A stretch of DNA of 40,682 nucleotides from Lachnospiraceae bacterium (GCA_021771755.1 JAETOL010000036.1:1-40682); one strand, 5' to 3'. Numbered from the stretch's first letter, positions 1 through 7,896 are shown. The notes: generated from the sequence alone by a model not told the origin. Made by a program: numbers and translations.

Positions 1-109
1 TGGAGCACGCAAATTTTCTTAATCACTAATCAAGTCTTAGGCATCATTTGGAACAAACAATATCATTTGGCATAAAATTTAATCAAGTGCTGTTCTTGTT
101 TACCTAAAT
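1..109. other. AT-rich sequence abutting a truncated transporter gene
   Basis: This stretch is much richer in A and T than the gene that follows and carries no recognisable gene. The frame of the downstream transporter is closed by TAA at 80-82, so the missing 5' part of that gene is not here. On the minus strand a short open frame ends at TGA (65-63) and reads WYLGKQEQHLIKFYAK just before the stop, which could be the tail of a transposase or another foreign protein. The piece is too short to assign. The nine-base word ATCATTTGG occurs twice, near 44 and 62. Confidence 0.35.
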
Positions 110-889
110 ACCATTGACCTGGCATCGGGAACAAGAGAGGCTCTGGCTTATGAAAGTCTGAAAGCTTATGGGAAGGAAACAGAATATAATCGTTTTTCCG
201 CTACAGAAATGATGATCTACCGGATCGGGACAGCCTGTTCCACACTTCTGGCAGGATTTTCTCTTATGCTGGGCTATCGGAAAGCCTACAGTCTGGATGT
301 GGTCTTTGGTATTTTTGGAGTGATGACAGTTTTGGGATTGTCCGAAATGACACAGCCGGCTGTTTCCGGTAAAGATGGTATCGGAATACGCTGCAAAGCC
401 TGTGTAACAGAAAGTATTCTGTTTTTAAAGAAGAATCCAAAGGTTATGGGATTGATTCTGGTAAATTCTCTTGTGGGAGCGGTTTCCACGCTGCTTTTGT
501 TTTTCCTTCAGGCAAAGCTTCCGGAAATCGGACTGAATCCGTCACTTCTTGGTCCGGCGCTGTTTTTTATGCAGCTGGGCGCTGCTCTTGGAGCAAAGCT
601 GGTACACTACTGTTCCCGTCTCAGGTTCCGGGGAATCGTGATATTCAGCATTTCCGGCATTGCAGCAGCGCTTGGATCCCTGCTTCTGGGAAACCCGTAT
701 ATAGTGATCGCAGGCGGGTTTATGGCTGCATTTTTTGATGATTTTATGGAGGTAAGGGCAGATATTATTTTAAATGAAAAAATACCTTCCCGGCAGAGAT
801 CCACACTGATCTCTGTAAGCTCTTTCAGTTTTTCGGTGATCATGATCTTTCTTTCACCTTTTATGGGATGGATTTTTGACAGGATTTAA
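110..889 (+). pseudogene. MFS transporter, N-terminal part missing
   Basis: The frame reads as the C-terminal two thirds of a major facilitator superfamily permease. It begins with a SGTREALAYESLK segment, which in this family sits in the loop after the fourth membrane helix, and then has at least six hydrophobic helices ending in a short SPFMGWIFDRI tail. Full family members are about 400 residues and only about 255 are present. No start codon with a ribosome site precedes the homologous part: the first ATG is at 209, inside the conserved region. The frame upstream closes at 80-82 in AT-rich DNA of a different character, so I read this as a gene cut by insertion or recombination near position 110. 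The substrate cannot be told. A window-edge or assembly artefact is an alternative. Confidence 0.7.
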
Positions 890-914
890 GCAGGGAATAA
901 AAGCATTTTTTATG

Positions 915-942
915 TGAATCAGGTATAAAATTCCTCCATTTA
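915..942 (+). promoter_or_regulatory. possible sigma-G-type promoter of spoVT
   Basis: TGAATC at 915-920 and CATTTA at 937-942, 16 nt apart, resemble the forespore sigma-G boxes (TGAATA / CATACTA). spoVT of Bacillus subtilis is transcribed by sigma-G, so the match fits the gene, but the boxes are imperfect and the spacing is one base short. Confidence 0.3.
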
Positions 943-989
943 CAGATACTATTTCCAGAATCGGAAAGTACAGTAAATGGAGGAATTTT
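927..989 (+). promoter_or_regulatory. 17-bp inverted repeat covering the spoVT ribosome site
   Basis: Positions 927-943 and 973-989 are perfect reverse complements (AAAATTCCTCCATTTAC against its complement), separated by 29 nt. The right arm contains the TGGAGGA ribosome site of spoVT, which starts at 993. A transcript starting upstream of 927 would fold the ribosome site into a strong stem. A transcript starting from the sigma-G-like boxes would begin inside the loop and leave the site free. Confidence 0.6.
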
Positions 990-992
990 TAT

Positions 993-1541
993 ATGAAAGC
1001 TACAGGAATCGTGCGGAGGATCGACGACCTGGGAAGGGTGGTCATCCCGAAAGAAATACGGCGGACGTTACGGATCAAGGAAGGAACTCCTCTGGAGATT
1101 TTTACAGACAGAGAGGGGGAGATCATTTTAAAAAAATATTCTCCAATTGGAGAACTGAGTATATTTGCAAAAGAATATGTGGAAGCTCTTGCACAGACAA
1201 CCGGTTTTCTTGCCTGTATCACGGATCATGATCAGGTGGTTGCGGCAGCCGGTCATGGAAGCAGGGAAATAGCGGGAAAAGAGATCAGCAAAGAACTGGA
1301 GGAGAGTATCACGGCCAGAGAAGCCAGATGCTTCCGCCCTGGAGAAAAAGCAAGGATCCCTGTCATTTCAAACCAGAAAGAAATGGAGGGCGCTGAAATC
1401 CTGCAGCCGATTATCTGTGCAGGAGATGCCATAGGAGCAGTGATTCTGATAGGAAAAAATGAAAAGGATGTATTTGGGGATACGGAAAAGATGCTGGTGC
1501 AGACGGCAGCAGGGTTTTTAGGGAGACAGATGGAGCAGTAG
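993..1541 (+). CDS. spoVT: stage V sporulation protein T (AbrB-family regulator)
   Basis: This 182-residue protein has an N-terminal AbrB/MazE-type swapped-hairpin DNA-binding domain (residues 1-50, with GIVRRIDDLGRVVIPKEIRR) and a C-terminal GAF-like domain (about 55-180). That is the layout and length of SpoVT (178 residues in Bacillus subtilis), the forespore regulator that tunes sigma-G-dependent genes late in sporulation. The DNA-binding part is nearly the family consensus. The effector site of the GAF domain cannot be judged from sequence alone. The gene stands alone and is convergent with the DAHP synthase gene, with which it shares a terminator hairpin. Its ribosome site lies inside a long inverted repeat. 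It supports a spore-forming host. Confidence 0.93.
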   Translation: MKATGIVRRIDDLGRVVIPKEIRRTLRIKEGTPLEIFTDREGEIILKKYSPIGELSIFAKEYVEALAQTTGFLACITDHDQVVAAAGHGSREIAGKEISKELEESITAREARCFRPGEKARIPVISNQKEMEGAEILQPIICAGDAIGAVILIGKNEKDVFGDTEKMLVQTAAGFLGRQMEQ

Positions 1542-1549
1542 TAAAAAGG

Positions 1550-1601
1550 CATAGAAAAACCACCCTCACAACTTTGACCAGTTTGGGTGGCATTTTCTAT
1601 G
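1550..1601. terminator. bidirectional terminator between spoVT and the DAHP synthase gene
   Basis: CATAGAAAAACCACCC (1550-1565) pairs with GGGTGGCATTTTCTATG (1585-1601), a stem of about 15 bp with one mismatch. A- and T-rich flanks give a T run on both strands. It lies exactly between the two convergent stop codons. Confidence 0.8.
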
Positions 1602-2633
1602 TCAGCATTTCTCGGCGATTTCGTAGATCAGCTTCTCGGTATCCTCCCATCCCAGACAGGGATCGGTAATGGAGCATCCCGGGATCATGTGGTCGCTGAT
1701 GTCCTGACGGCCTTCCAGAAGATAGCTTTCGATCATAACACCTTTTACAAGCTTTTTCAGATCGGAATTGTAATTGCGGCTGTGAAGGACTTCACTGACG
1801 ATACGGATCTGTTCTTTATATTGTTTTCCGGAATTGGAATGGTTTACGTCAACAATGACAGCAGGATTTTTCAGTTCCCACTTCTGATATAACTCTGCCA
1901 GACGTACCAGCTCCTCATAATGGTAGTTGGGCTGGGTCTGACCGAATTTGTTTACCCCTCCGCGGAGAATGGTGTGTGCAAGTTCGTTTCCGCCGGTTTC
2001 CACATCAAAGCCTCTGTAAATGAAATGATGGGAGTGCTGAGCGGCAGTAACGGAATTTAACATTACAGAAAGATCGCCGCTGGTAGGATTTTTCATGCCT
2101 ACAGGAATATCCATTCCGCTGGCTGTCAGGCGGTGCTGCTGGTTTTCTACAGAGCGCGCTCCGATGGCCTCATAGGAAAGAACATCATCCAGATAGCTGC
2201 GATTTTCCGGATAAAGCATTTCATCTGCGGTAGAAAGACCTGTTTCCGAAAGTACGCGGATGTGCATTTTCCGGATGGCGATGATTCCGGCAAGGAGATC
2301 AGGCGCTTTGTCCGGCTCCGGCTGGTGGAGCATACCCTTGTAGCCATCACCGGTGGTACGGGGTTTATTTGTGTAAACTCTCGGGATGATCATAAGCTTG
2401 TCAGAAACCTGATCGTTTACTTTTTTCAGCCGGTTTACATATTCACATACGGTTTCTTCGTTATCTGCAGAGCAGGGTCCGACGAGAACAACAAATTTAT
2501 CAGACTCCCCGGTAAAGATCCGGCGAATCTCCTCATCTCTCCGGGCTTTGATTTCTTTCAGCTCATTGCTTAAAGGATACTGGGCTTTGAGAGTATCCGG
2601 CAAAGGAAGCTGGTGATTGATCTTCATTGACAT
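1602..2633 (-). CDS. aroF: 3-deoxy-7-phosphoheptulonate (DAHP) synthase, class I
   Basis: The enzyme condenses phosphoenolpyruvate with erythrose-4-phosphate, the first step of the shikimate pathway in the cytoplasm. The 343 residues match the AroF/AroG/AroH type in length. GPCS (52-55) carries the metal-binding cysteine, followed by PRVYTNKPRTTGDGYKG, KNPTSGD, the GFDVETGGNELAHTILRGG loop, DVNHSNSGK (metal His), IESYLLEG (metal Glu) and SITDPCLGW (metal Asp). All ligands are present, so it should be active. GGAGGA sits 8 nt before the ATG at 2633. A promoter of its own lies in the 52-nt gap behind the carboxypeptidase gene. Which aromatic amino acid inhibits it cannot be told, so the letter of the symbol is a choice of convenience. 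Confidence 0.93.
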   Translation of the reverse strand: MSMKINHQLPLPDTLKAQYPLSNELKEIKARRDEEIRRIFTGESDKFVVLVGPCSADNEETVCEYVNRLKKVNDQVSDKLMIIPRVYTNKPRTTGDGYKGMLHQPEPDKAPDLLAGIIAIRKMHIRVLSETGLSTADEMLYPENRSYLDDVLSYEAIGARSVENQQHRLTASGMDIPVGMKNPTSGDLSVMLNSVTAAQHSHHFIYRGFDVETGGNELAHTILRGGVNKFGQTQPNYHYEELVRLAELYQKWELKNPAVIVDVNHSNSGKQYKEQIRIVSEVLHSRNYNSDLKKLVKGVMIESYLLEGRQDISDHMIPGCSITDPCLGWEDTEKLIYEIAEKC

Positions 2634-2679
2634 AATGTATTTCCTCCGTAAGTAAAATAAAGCATTTTCAAGTGTTCAT

Positions 2680-2708
2680 AGTATATCACTTTAAACTGAG
2701 AAAGTCCA
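2680..2708 (-). promoter_or_regulatory. promoter of the DAHP synthase gene
   Basis: On the minus strand TGGACT (2708-2703) and TATACT (2685-2680) are separated by 17 nt. The start point would fall about 40 nt before the aroF start codon. The boxes overlap the 3' end of the upstream carboxypeptidase gene. Confidence 0.5.
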
Positions 2709-3252
2709 CAGAATTTTCCATCATATGGTATTCTTCCAGTGTCAGTCCGGTAAGGGTAAGATAAGAGGCAAGCGGCCTGGTCACATAACGGATATGCCAG
2801 GGTTCCCATGGGAATCCGGTAATGTGTGTTTTGTTTTCCGGATAACGGATGATAAAACCATAGAGAGGCGCATGTTTTTTCAGCCAGAGTCCCTCTTTTG
2901 TTTCGGCAAAGGCTTCCGTCAGCTCCATATGCACGGCAGGGCAGGAAAGATCAAGGGCAAGTCCGCTCTGGTGCTCGCTGGTTCCCGGAGACGCAACATA
3001 ATTATTTCCTGTATAGAGTTCTTTCTGCCGGATGTAAGAACGGTATCCGGAGATACAGTAAAGGCTCAGGCCCTCCATTCGGCTCCTTGCGATCAGCTCC
3101 AATGCCGCGCGGGCTGTTTTTTCTTCCAGAAGACGTTTCTGGTCTCCGGGAATGGCATCAAAGGGCAATCCGATATCTATCAGATGCTCCGGTATAAAAT
3201 CCGCAGGAAGCGGGTGCTTTTTATTAATAAGGATCGTGTAGTCTTTGTCCAT
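2686..3252 (-). CDS. VanY/M15B-type D-alanyl-D-alanine carboxypeptidase, no signal peptide
   Basis: This 188-residue protein has the zinc peptidase signature of the M15B family: SEHQSGLALD, with His94 and Asp101 as ligands, and EPWHIRYV, with catalytic Glu150 and ligand His153. An upstream SGYRSYIRQ segment is typical of the family. Members trim D-Ala from peptidoglycan stem peptides. The N-terminus, MDKDYTILINKKHPL, is polar, with neither a signal peptide nor a membrane anchor, whereas most VanY or DacB-type enzymes are exported. It may act on cytoplasmic precursors, recycle peptides, or leave by another route. GGGGGGAT precedes the ATG at 3252. It lies between pncB and aroF on the same strand but shares no obvious pathway with either. 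Confidence 0.85.
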   Translation of the reverse strand: MDKDYTILINKKHPLPADFIPEHLIDIGLPFDAIPGDQKRLLEEKTARAALELIARSRMEGLSLYCISGYRSYIRQKELYTGNNYVASPGTSEHQSGLALDLSCPAVHMELTEAFAETKEGLWLKKHAPLYGFIIRYPENKTHITGFPWEPWHIRYVTRPLASYLTLTGLTLEEYHMMENSVDFLSLK

Positions 3253-3305
3253 AAAAATCCCCCCTCACCTTTTATGATATGAAAGGCGGCAGGGGGATAT
3301 GACTT

Positions 3306-4769
3306 TTAATCAAGAGCCTTTTCGCTCATTTCTTCCAGCAGGTTCTTCTTCAGGTCGTAAAGCTTCTGGGAAAGATCCACATAAACCTTCTGAGGATTGA
3401 TGAGACGGCGGGATTCATCCCAGAGGGTATTCTGTTCCTTCTGGCAGTAATCACGGATATCCACAACATCAGGAGAGGTGTAAACACGTTTTCCTTCCTG
3501 GATCACAGGAATCAGAAGTTCGCGTATTTCATAGGTGCCTCCCAGAACTTTGGTTTTTTTCCAGGTATCTACCGGGTCAAAGATGATCATGGTCTCTTCC
3601 GGATCAAAAACTTCGTCAGCCAGACAGATCAGGTCTGCCTTGATTTTTCCGGTGGTTTTGCTGTAGATACGGTAAACGGTTTTATTTCCCGGATTGGTGA
3701 CTTTCTCGGTGTTTTCAGACAGCTTGATCTTAGGAATAAAGTTATTGCTGTCCGCATCCTTAACTGCAGCCAGTTTATATACACCGCCAAAGGCCGGGTT
3801 GTCCTTGCTGGTGATCAGATTGGTTCCCACACCCCAGGAATTGATCTTGGCATCCTGGGTTTTCAGGCTGTCGATCAGATATTCGTCCAGATCGCTGGAT
3901 GCTGCGATGGTGGCATCATCAAAACCGGCAGCTGCCAGCATTTTGTAAGCTTCCTTGGACAGATAAGCCAGGTCGCCGCTGTCGATACGGATGCCGTATT
4001 TTGTCAGTTTGATTCCCTCTTCACGCATTTCCTCAAATACGCGGATGGCATTGGGCACACCGGATTTCAGTACGTCATAGGTATCCACAAGAAGCGTACA
4101 GGAGTCCGGATACATTTTGGCATAGGTTTTAAAAGCAGTGTATTCATCCGGGAAGCTCATGATCCAGCTGTGCGCATGAGTACCGAGAACCGGAACATGG
4201 AACATTTGGCCGGTAAGTACGTTAGAGGTTCCCACACAGCCAGCGATCACTGCCGCACGGGCTCCGTAAATGCCGGCGTCCGGTCCCTGGGCGCGGCGAA
4301 GGCCGAATTCCATCACTCCGTCTCCGCGGGCTGCGTAGCAGACTCTGGCAGCCTTGGTGGCAATGAGACTCTGGTGATTGATGATATTCAAAATCGCAGT
4401 TTCTACAAGCTGGGCTTCCATGATAGGAGCAATTACCTTGACGAGGGGTTCCCGGGGAAAGACAATCGTTCCCTCCGGAATGGCATAAATATCGCCGGTA
4501 AAGTGGAAGGTGCTCAGATATTCCAGAAAATCCTCCTGAAAAATATTCAGGCTTCTCAGATATTCCACATCTTCTTCCGTAAAACGGAGATTTTCGATAT
4601 ATTCGATCATCTGTTCCAGACCTGCCGCAATGGCAAAGCTTCCTCCGCATGGATTGGTGCGGTAAAACATATCAAAGATAACGGTCTGGTTTGTCGGGTT
4701 TTTAAAATAACCCTGCATCATGGTCAGTTCATAGAGATCAGTGAGCAGAGTAAGATTATTTGCTCTCAT
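3306..4769 (-). CDS. pncB: nicotinate phosphoribosyltransferase
   Basis: The enzyme makes nicotinate mononucleotide from nicotinate and PRPP with ATP hydrolysis, the entry step of the Preiss-Handler route to NAD. Its 487 residues fit the long bacterial family. Visible motifs are an N-terminal LTDLYELTMMQGYF, EFGLRRAQGPD (about 154-164), GTHAHSW (196-202, with the conserved active-site His200) and RIDSGDLAYLS. AAAGGAGA precedes the ATG at 4769. A near-consensus promoter lies about 70 nt upstream and fires away from the tRNA-Gln promoter. No NAD-dependent regulator site such as an NrtR or NiaR box was recognised. Confidence 0.95.
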   Translation of the reverse strand: MRANNLTLLTDLYELTMMQGYFKNPTNQTVIFDMFYRTNPCGGSFAIAAGLEQMIEYIENLRFTEEDVEYLRSLNIFQEDFLEYLSTFHFTGDIYAIPEGTIVFPREPLVKVIAPIMEAQLVETAILNIINHQSLIATKAARVCYAARGDGVMEFGLRRAQGPDAGIYGARAAVIAGCVGTSNVLTGQMFHVPVLGTHAHSWIMSFPDEYTAFKTYAKMYPDSCTLLVDTYDVLKSGVPNAIRVFEEMREEGIKLTKYGIRIDSGDLAYLSKEAYKMLAAAGFDDATIAASSDLDEYLIDSLKTQDAKINSWGVGTNLITSKDNPAFGGVYKLAAVKDADSNNFIPKIKLSENTEKVTNPGNKTVYRIYSKTTGKIKADLICLADEVFDPEETMIIFDPVDTWKKTKVLGGTYEIRELLIPVIQEGKRVYTSPDVVDIRDYCQKEQNTLWDESRRLINPQKVYVDLSQKLYDLKKNLLEEMSEKALD

Positions 4770-4835
4770 ATAATGTCTCCTTTATTTATAAATACTTGAT
4801 ACAATTATTCTATTTGCTGTTATATTATATGAAGA

Positions 4836-4864
4836 ATTATAGTATAAAAAAGAGTTTGTTTCAA
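4836..4864 (-). promoter_or_regulatory. promoter of pncB
   Basis: On the minus strand TTGAAA (4864-4859) and TATAAT (4841-4836) are exactly 17 nt apart, leaving a 5' leader of about 60 nt before the pncB ATG. From 4865 to 4986 there is only A-rich DNA without a gene. Confidence 0.75.
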
Positions 4865-4986
4865 TAAATCTTTCTAAAATACTGCTGAGAGATGGTTTTC
4901 AGATAGGAAAAATACAAAGATACAGCTATGATATTTTCGGTTTCGAAGAAAAAGTAAAAAAAAATAAAAAAATTTGAAAAAAGGGC

Positions 4987-5015
4987 TTGCATTTTTCTGG
5001 AGACTATTATATAAT
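4987..5015 (+). promoter_or_regulatory. promoter of tRNA-Gln
   Basis: TTGCAT at 4987-4992 and TATAAT at 5010-5015 have a 17-nt spacer. The start point would lie about 27 nt before the mature 5' end of the tRNA. Confidence 0.75.
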
Positions 5016-5048
5016 ACTACTTGTCGCAAGCGAAAAGCGAAAAAATAA

Positions 5049-5120
5049 AGGGCTATCGCCAAACGGTAAGGCAACGGACTCTGACTCCGTCATTTCAAGG
5101 TTCGAATCCTTGTAGCCCTG
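5049..5120 (+). tRNA. tRNA-Gln, anticodon CUG
   Basis: The 72 nt fold as a full cloverleaf. The acceptor stem AGGGCTA pairs perfectly with TAGCCCT. The D arm is GCC-AAACGGTAA-GGC, the anticodon stem ACGGA/TCCGT encloses the loop CTCTGAC with anticodon CTG, and the T arm is CAAGG-TTCGAAT-CCTTG. The discriminator base is G. The CCA end is not encoded. It has its own promoter and terminator, so it is a single-gene unit. Confidence 0.95.
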
Positions 5121-5124
5121 CTTA

Positions 5125-5152
5125 AGAGCACTTCAGAAGAAGTGCTCTTTTT
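5125..5152 (+). terminator. terminator of tRNA-Gln
   Basis: AGAGCACTTC (5125-5134) pairs perfectly with GAAGTGCTCT (5139-5148) around a 4-nt loop, followed by a run of T. The stop codon of the convergent LysR gene lies inside the left arm. Confidence 0.88.
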
Positions 5153-6083
5153 GTTTGCTCATGTTCAAAAATTCTTCCATAGCGCGGCTTAAGTATCGGC
5201 CTTTTTTCCAGTAAAAGCAGATATTACGGCAATTATCCTTTAAAGGAAGTTTATAGTAGACAACGTTAGGATGGGGATTGACTTTAGAGATCATGATATC
5301 TCCGATAAAGGAAATCCCCATTCCGGAGCAGGTAACGTTATAGGAAGTCATCTGCTGATCCATTTCAAAAACTACTATGGGTTCAAAATGATTTTCACGG
5401 CAGATATCCATTGCTCTTTTTCCGGTATCATTTTCCTGTTTCAGCATAATAAAAGGTTCTTTTCGAAATTGGGAGAAAGGAACGGAGGGAAAATCCGGCG
5501 CCAGAAATCGACCGGTTTGGATATCCGGGACAGAAAGCTGGAAATTTTCCAGCTTTTTGTTTATAGAAAAGGATCTGGGTACGGCAAGGATCAGATGCTC
5601 TTCCTGATAAAGTCGGCTGTCAAAGATTTCCGGATCCAGATTTGTATTGTCCAAAACCATATCAATAATCCCCCGTTGGAGCATTTTTGTCAGCTTAACG
5701 GTGGATTCTTCGACCAGACGGATCTGGATGTGTGGATAACAGGACGCAAATTCTGCAATCATAGGAGGAAGGAACCAGGAGGAAAAAAGATTGCTTCCTC
5801 CAAGAACAAGGCTTCCGGTTTTCAGCCCGCCCCAGTCATTGATAAAATCAGAAAAGTCGCGTTCAATGTTCATAATGCGCTCCACACATTGTATATACTG
5901 TTTTCCACATTCTGTCAGACTTAATGGCTTGGTGCTGCGGTCAAAAATGGGATAGCCGATCCGGTTTTCCACCCGTCTGACATTGGCGCTGAGAGACGGC
6001 TGAGAAATAAACAGGTTTGCGGCAGCTCTGGAAAAGCTTTTTTCTTTATAAACTTCATAAACATATTCCATTCCCTGAAACAT
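5133..6083 (-). CDS. LysR-family transcriptional regulator, divergent from aspA
   Basis: The 316-residue protein has a LysR-type winged helix-turn-helix at residues 1-60 (AAANLFISQPSLSANVRRVENRIGYPIFDR). A type 2 periplasmic-binding-like effector domain follows from about 90 to 300. It is transcribed away from aspA across a 249-nt gap, the usual geometry for a LysR protein that controls the neighbouring gene, so regulation of aspartate breakdown is a reasonable inference. AAAAGGAGGA precedes the ATG at 6083. A 20-bp AT palindrome lies 18 nt upstream of that start and could be an autoregulatory site. The effector is unknown. Confidence 0.88.
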   Translation of the reverse strand: MFQGMEYVYEVYKEKSFSRAAANLFISQPSLSANVRRVENRIGYPIFDRSTKPLSLTECGKQYIQCVERIMNIERDFSDFINDWGGLKTGSLVLGGSNLFSSWFLPPMIAEFASCYPHIQIRLVEESTVKLTKMLQRGIIDMVLDNTNLDPEIFDSRLYQEEHLILAVPRSFSINKKLENFQLSVPDIQTGRFLAPDFPSVPFSQFRKEPFIMLKQENDTGKRAMDICRENHFEPIVVFEMDQQMTSYNVTCSGMGISFIGDIMISKVNPHPNVVYYKLPLKDNCRNICFYWKKGRYLSRAMEEFLNMSKQKEHFF

Positions 6084-6100
6084 AGGATCCTCCTTTTAAA

Positions 6101-6120
6101 TTATAATTTTAAAATTATAA
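6101..6120. promoter_or_regulatory. 20-bp perfect AT palindrome, possible LysR operator
   Basis: TTATAATTTTAAAATTATAA reads identically on both strands. It lies between the LysR start codon and the aspA promoter. LysR sites often take the form T-N11-A within AT-rich dyads. Such a palindrome may also be chance in AT-rich DNA. Confidence 0.4.
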
Positions 6121-6141
6121 TAATTATAAAAATATATGTAT

Positions 6142-6170
6142 TTGATTATATTGTACCATGTCATTATAAT
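6142..6170 (+). promoter_or_regulatory. promoter of aspA
   Basis: TTGATT (6142-6147) and TATAAT (6165-6170) have a 17-nt spacer. The transcript would carry a leader of about 155 nt before aspA. The leader contains a 19-codon frame (6186-6245) without a convincing ribosome site and nothing else recognised. Confidence 0.7.
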
Positions 6171-6332
6171 GAGGGCAATGAAGAGATGCTGAGAGATTCG
6201 GACATTCCTGTGAACGGTATGGACAAGCGCTTTCAGACATCTTAAGAGCTATCGTGAACAGCAGTTTTTGACACAGTATATTGGGGCAAAAAAATATCAC
6301 ATAAAACAGGATACAGAAAAGGGAGAAGGAAA

Positions 6333-7775
6333 ATGGGAGAAGTACAGAAGAAACAGGATTTTCGTGTAGAGAAGGATTCAATCGGAACAAAGGATGTTCC
6401 ACAAAACGTTTATTATGGAGTGCAGTCCCTTCGCGCGGCAGAGAATTTTCACATTACAGGGCTGAACATGCATCCGGAGATTATCAACAGCCTTGCCTAT
6501 ATTAAAAAGGCGGCAGCCATCACCAACTGTGAAGTAGGAATTCTTGACAAAAAGAAAGCAAAGGCCATTGTTCAGGCATGTGATGAGATCCTGGAGGGCA
6601 AGCTTCACGGAGATTTTATTGTAGATCCCATTCAGGGAGGCGCGGGAACTTCTTTGAATATGAATGCAAATGAGGTAATTGCCAACCGTGCCATTGAGAT
6701 TCTGGGAGGAGAAAAAGGAGATTATTCCATCATCAATCCGAACGATGACGTAAACTGCGGACAGTCTACCAATGACGTGATTCCCACAGCCGGAAAGATG
6801 ACGTCTCTTCGTCTTCTCAAAAATCTGAAAAAAGAACTCCTTCGCTTACACAAAGCTCTTTGTGAAAAGGCAAAGGAATTTGATCATGTGATAAAAATGG
6901 GACGTACACAGATGCAGGATGCCGTTCCGATTCGTCTGGGTCAGGAATTTAATGCATATTCAGTTGCCATTATGCGTGATATCCACAGAATGGACCGGGC
7001 AATGGAAGAGATGTGCACTCTGAATATGGGAGGAACTGCTGTCGGAACAGGAATCAATGCGGATGAGGCATATCTTCGCCGGATCGTACCGAATCTTGTA
7101 GAAGTTTCTGATATGGAATTTGTACAGGCATATGACCTGATCGATGCCACACAGAATCTGGATTCCTTTGTATCTGTTTCCGGTGCGGTGAAAGCCTGTG
7201 CAGTGACACTTTCCAAGATCGCCAATGATCTGCGGCTTATGTCTTCCGGTCCGAGAGCCGGATTTGGAGAGATTAATCTTCCGGCAAAACAGAATGGTTC
7301 TTCCATTATGCCGGGAAAGGTAAACCCGGTTATTCCGGAGGTTGTAAATCAGGTGGCTTTTAACATCATTGGAAATGATGTGACGATCACCATGGCGGCA
7401 GAAGCCGGTCAGCTGGAACTGAATGCCTTTGAACCGATTGTATTTTACTGCATGTTCCAGTCCATTGATACACTGGCTTATGCGGTGCAGACCTTTGTTG
7501 ACAATTGTGTGACAGGAATCACAGCAAATGAGACCCGCTGCCGTTACCTTGTGGAAAACAGCGTAGGCATCATTACAGCCATCTGTCCGCATGTGGGATA
7601 TCAGAAGGCAGCAGATATTGCGAAAAAAGCCATTAAAACAGGAGAATCTGTAAGAAATCTTATCCTTCAGGAGGGAATCCTTACGGAAGAACAGATGGAT
7701 CATATCCTGGATCCGGTAAATATGACAGAACCGGGAATTTCGGGAAAAGAGCTGCTGATGGCAGGAGACAAATAA
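6333..7775 (+). CDS. aspA: aspartate ammonia-lyase (aspartase)
   Basis: The enzyme splits L-aspartate to fumarate and ammonia in the cytoplasm and belongs to the aspartase/fumarase superfamily. The 480 residues show GGAGTS (102-107), NPNDDVNCGQSTND, the catalytic signature loop GSSIMPGKVNP (about 321-331) and PHVGYQ near the C-terminus. The length and the GGAGTSLNMNANEVIANRA segment fit aspartase or class II fumarase. The NDDVN variant and the FMVDP-like start of the domain favour aspartase, but fumarase activity is not excluded. A divergent LysR gene probably regulates it. The ribosome site is GGGAGAAGG before the ATG at 6333. A hairpin terminator follows. Confidence 0.88.
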   Translation: MGEVQKKQDFRVEKDSIGTKDVPQNVYYGVQSLRAAENFHITGLNMHPEIINSLAYIKKAAAITNCEVGILDKKKAKAIVQACDEILEGKLHGDFIVDPIQGGAGTSLNMNANEVIANRAIEILGGEKGDYSIINPNDDVNCGQSTNDVIPTAGKMTSLRLLKNLKKELLRLHKALCEKAKEFDHVIKMGRTQMQDAVPIRLGQEFNAYSVAIMRDIHRMDRAMEEMCTLNMGGTAVGTGINADEAYLRRIVPNLVEVSDMEFVQAYDLIDATQNLDSFVSVSGAVKACAVTLSKIANDLRLMSSGPRAGFGEINLPAKQNGSSIMPGKVNPVIPEVVNQVAFNIIGNDVTITMAAEAGQLELNAFEPIVFYCMFQSIDTLAYAVQTFVDNCVTGITANETRCRYLVENSVGIITAICPHVGYQKAADIAKKAIKTGESVRNLILQEGILTEEQMDHILDPVNMTEPGISGKELLMAGDK

Positions 7776-7821
7776 AAATCAGAAAGAAAACAGCAGAGAT
7801 ATACAGAACTGTATACATAAT

Positions 7822-7867
7822 TCCTCTGGCAGGTACCGATTCAGATATCTGCCGGGGGATTTTTTTC
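7822..7867 (+). terminator. terminator of aspA
   Basis: CCTC-T-GGCAG (7823-7832) pairs with CTGCCGGGG (from 7849), with one bulged base and one G-T pair, and then a run of eight T. Confidence 0.75.
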
Positions 7868-7896
7868 TTGCGGCATAAAAAATGAAAAGTTATAAT
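7868..7896 (+). promoter_or_regulatory. promoter of the thioesterase gene
   Basis: TTGCGG (7868-7873) and TATAAT (7891-7896) have a 17-nt spacer. Because the start point falls near 7903, an in-frame ATG at 7882 cannot be the start codon of the next gene. Confidence 0.65.

Noticed and set aside
6124-6402. Minus-strand frame of 92 codons over the aspA leader
   Set aside because: No ribosome site, overlaps the aspA promoter and start, and does not resemble a known protein.
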